From Methylovulum sp. (GTDB lineage: Bacteria > Pseudomonadota > Gammaproteobacteria > Methylococcales > Methylomonadaceae), in NCBI GenBank assembly GCA_016919605.1, contig JACXTQ010000401.1:1-6876 (forward strand): a DNA stretch of 6,876 bases, in the 5' to 3' direction. The notes under the pieces were generated by a model. It did no database searches, was not told the DNA's origin, and worked only from the letters and a program-made list of their open reading frames with translations. The translations under genes and the position numbers were made by a program. Shown here in pieces: positions 5,474 to 6,876 of the stretch. Every line of letters starts with the position of its first letter. The stretch's first letter is position 1.

Positions 5474-6145
5474 CTATTTTTTAGATTCAGAATTAATGGA
5501 AGCGAGATGCGCGTCCATGTCGAATACTTCACCTTTGAATATCCAGATTTTGATACCGATAATTCCATAGGTAGTATTTGCTTCGGCGGTCGCGTAGTCG
5601 ATGTCGGCGCGTAAGGTATGCAAAGGCACACGGCCTTCACGGTACCATTCGGTACGCGCAATTTCGGCACCGTTCAGACGGCCACCGATGCTGATTTTGA
5701 TGCCTTCGGCACCCAAACGCATGGTGTTGGTCACAGCGCGTTTCATGGCGCGGCGATACATGATACGTTTTTCCAGCTGTTGGGCGATGCCTTCGGCGAC
5801 CAGTTGTGCGTCCAGTTCAGGTTTTCTTATTTCTTCTACGTTGACCTGGACGGGAATGCCGATCATTTTCGATATTTCTTGCTTCAACACATCAATGTCT
5901 TCGCCTTTTTTGCCGATCACGATACCAGGCCTTGCGGTGTGGATGGTGATGTGGGCGTTGTTGGCCGGACGGTTGATCTGTATGCGGCTGACCGATGCGT
6001 TAGCCAATTTCTTTCTGATAAATTCCCTGATTTTCAAATCTTGATGCAGAAAAACGGGGTAATCTTGCGAACTGGCGTACCATCTTGAGTTCCAATGTTT
6101 GACAATGCCAAGGCGTATGCCGGTTGGATGTACTTTCTGACCCAT
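5474..6145 (-). CDS. rpsC: Small-subunit ribosomal protein S3
   Basis: S3 is a 30S head protein that lines the mRNA entry tunnel and, with S4 and S5, gives the ribosome its mRNA helicase activity. The N-terminal domain starts MGQKVHPTGIRLGI, followed by a KH type 2 domain with the RNA-binding loop GIVIGKKGEDID (74-85). The C-terminal domain carries GAEGIKISIGGRLNGAEIAR (145-164), WYREGRVPLHTL (167-178) and GIKIWIFKGEV (197-207). Arg131, Arg132 and Lys135, implicated in helicase activity in E. coli, are all present at the same numbers. At 223 residues it is about ten shorter than E. coli S3: the basic tail after IFKGE is short and partly acidic. It follows rplV by 13 nt. Confidence 0.98.
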   Translation of the reverse strand: MGQKVHPTGIRLGIVKHWNSRWYASSQDYPVFLHQDLKIREFIRKKLANASVSRIQINRPANNAHITIHTARPGIVIGKKGEDIDVLKQEISKMIGIPVQVNVEEIRKPELDAQLVAEGIAQQLEKRIMYRRAMKRAVTNTMRLGAEGIKISIGGRLNGAEIARTEWYREGRVPLHTLRADIDYATAEANTTYGIIGIKIWIFKGEVFDMDAHLASINSESKK

Positions 6146-6158
6146 AGCTTATAAACCC

Positions 6159-6494
6159 CTACTCGAATTCTGCAACGCTGATTGTGATATGACAGGTTCT
6201 TTTAAGGATATGGTTCGCACGTCCTTTGGCTCTTGCCTTAAACCGTTTCATGGTAGGCCCTTCGTTGACATAAACGGTGGACACTTTTAAATCATCGATA
6301 TCAATGCCTTCGTTATGCTCCGCATTGGCGATGGCCGATTCCAGTATCTTTTTGACGATGGCTGCGGCTTTTTTGGAGCTGAATTTCAAGGTGTTCAACG
6401 CCTTGTCAACAGCCATGCCACGGATTTGATCGCCAACCAGACGGGCCTTTTGTGCAGATAAAGGCGCATTACTTAATTTTGCCGAAATTTCCAT
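6159..6494 (-). CDS. rplV: Large-subunit ribosomal protein L22
   Basis: L22 binds 23S rRNA early in assembly, and its long beta-hairpin reaches into the peptide exit tunnel near the macrolide site. The 111 residues (110 in E. coli) show the helical core LSAQKARLVGDQIRG (12-26) and KKILESAIANAEHNEGID (48-65). The tunnel hairpin is VNEGPTMKRFKARAKGRANH (76-95), followed by ILKRTCHITI. Met82-Lys83-Arg84, whose deletion gives erythromycin resistance in E. coli, is intact, so no resistance change is visible. A GTAGG/AGAGG stretch precedes the ATG, 13 nt after rpsS. Confidence 0.98.
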   Translation of the reverse strand: MEISAKLSNAPLSAQKARLVGDQIRGMAVDKALNTLKFSSKKAAAIVKKILESAIANAEHNEGIDIDDLKVSTVYVNEGPTMKRFKARAKGRANHILKRTCHITISVAEFE

Positions 6495-6507
6495 TACCTA
6501 CAAGCCT

Positions 6508-6780
6508 CTATCTGGATTTCTTATCAGCCACATGGCCTTTGTATGTACGGGTAGGCGCGAATTCGCCTAATTTGTGGCCTATCATATTCTCGGAAATCAA
6601 TACCGGAATATGAAGCTTGCCATTGTGTATAGCAATGGTCAAACCGAGCATGTCGGGAATGATCATTGATCTTCTCGACCATGTTTTAATTGGTTTCCGA
6701 TTATTGCTGTTTACGGCATCTTCAACTTTCTTCAGAAGATGGTGATCAATAAAAGGACCTTTTTTAATTGAGCGCGGCAC
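6508..6780 (-). CDS. rpsS: Small-subunit ribosomal protein S19, GTG start
   Basis: S19 forms a complex with S13 in the 30S head and contacts A-site tRNA. The 90 residues (92 in E. coli) begin PRSIKKGPFIDHHLLKKV (2-19), continue with KTWSRRSMIIPDMLG (32-46), and carry the family signature NMIGHKLGEFAPTRTYKGH (65-83). The start codon is GTG; no in-frame ATG exists before it that would suit the family, and AGAGGGA lies a few bases upstream. It follows rplB by 18 nt. Confidence 0.98.
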   Translation of the reverse strand: MPRSIKKGPFIDHHLLKKVEDAVNSNNRKPIKTWSRRSMIIPDMLGLTIAIHNGKLHIPVLISENMIGHKLGEFAPTRTYKGHVADKKSR

Positions 6781-6785
6781 GTTAA

Positions 6786-6792
6786 TCCCTCT
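6786..6792 (-). promoter_or_regulatory. Strong Shine-Dalgarno site for the GTG start of rpsS
   Basis: The minus strand reads AGAGGGA, five bases before GTG at 6780-6778. A strong site would offset the weaker start codon. Confidence 0.6.
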
Positions 6793-6798
6793 CTAATT

Positions 6799-6876
6799 CT
6801 ACTTACGGCGTCTGATAATCATATTATCAGTACGTTTGTTTTTTCTGGTTTTGTAGCCTTTAGTCGGCATACCCCA
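6799..6876 (-). CDS. rplB: Large-subunit ribosomal protein L2 (C-terminal 25 residues, cut by window edge)
   Basis: L2 is required for subunit joining and peptidyl transferase activity. Only the last 25 residues lie in the window, beginning WGMPTKGYKTRKNKRTDN and ending MIIRRRK before a TAG stop. This matches the L2 C-terminus of E. coli (WGVQTKGKKTRSNKRTD, then VRRR). The basic tail binds 23S rRNA. The position directly before rpsS is the standard S10 operon order. The rest of the gene lies beyond the right edge. Confidence 0.96.
   Translation of the reverse strand, partial: WGMPTKGYKTRKNKRTDNMIIRRRK
6812..6830 (-). repeat. Perfect 8-bp inverted repeat within the end of rplB
   Basis: CTGATAAT and ATTATCAG flank a 3-base spacer within codons for Thr-Asp-Asn-Met-Ile-Ile-Arg. 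In mRNA it could fold into an A/U-rich stem ending 10 bases before the rplB stop and 31 bases before the rpsS GTG. It may be a by-product of codon choice. Confidence 0.5.

Noticed and set aside
4978..5484. Plus-strand open frame of 168 codons opposite rplP and rpmC
   Set aside because: It lies antisense to two clear ribosomal protein genes, has no ribosome-binding site or recognisable domain, and follows from codon bias in the real genes.
5618..6088. Plus-strand open frame opposite rpsC, of similar length to a second overlapping one (5601-6044)
   Set aside because: Two long frames opposite the same gene are expected from its codon use; neither resembles a known protein.
1..6876. Undescribed system, mobile element, CRISPR array, tRNA or rRNA
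   Set aside because: Every stretch longer than 38 nt is accounted for by a conserved ribosomal protein gene or secY in standard order, with no repeats or insertions between them.

Overview
The window is a piece of the conserved bacterial S10-spc ribosomal protein locus, read entirely from the minus strand. The order and protein sequences match a gammaproteobacterium of the E. coli type. S14 is the 101-residue zinc-free form, L30 is present, and most proteins are within a few residues of their E. coli counterparts. Protein flavour and moderate base composition would fit a methanotroph-like gammaproteobacterium (Methylococcales), but that is only an impression and cannot be settled without a search.

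In the direction of transcription (right to left) the genes are: the 3' tip of rplB (L2), rpsS (S19), rplV (L22), rpsC (S3), rplP (L16), rpmC (L29) and rpsQ (S17), which form the second half of the S10 cluster. These are followed by rplN (L14), rplX (L24), rplE (L5), rpsN (S14), rpsH (S8), rplF (L6), rplR (L18), rpsE (S5), rpmD (L30), rplO (L15) and the 5' third of secY, which belong to the spc cluster. Sixteen genes are complete and two are cut by the window edges. All spacers are short. The longest is 38 nt, between rpsQ and rplN, at the point where E. coli separates the two operons. No stretch over 300 bases lacks a gene, and the plus strand has no credible gene.

The genes look co-transcribed and partly translationally coupled. 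Two junctions are TAATG stop/start overlaps (rplP-rpmC and rpmD-rplO), and in several others the Shine-Dalgarno sequence overlaps the upstream stop codon. The products build both ribosomal subunits: S3, S14 and S19 of the 30S head; S5, S8 and S17 of the 30S body; L5 and L18 that bind 5S rRNA; L22, L24 and L29 around the exit tunnel; and L2, L6, L14, L15, L16 and L30 elsewhere in the 50S. The cluster ends in SecY, the membrane channel for secreted proteins. The known functional residues I could check are intact.

I see no mobile element, CRISPR array, tRNA, rRNA or undescribed system. The items worth a second look are small: a 7-bp hairpin at the S10/spc junction, an 8-bp perfect inverted repeat at the end of rplB, start-codon choices for secY, rpsQ and rplR, and minor residue oddities in S5, L15 and S3.
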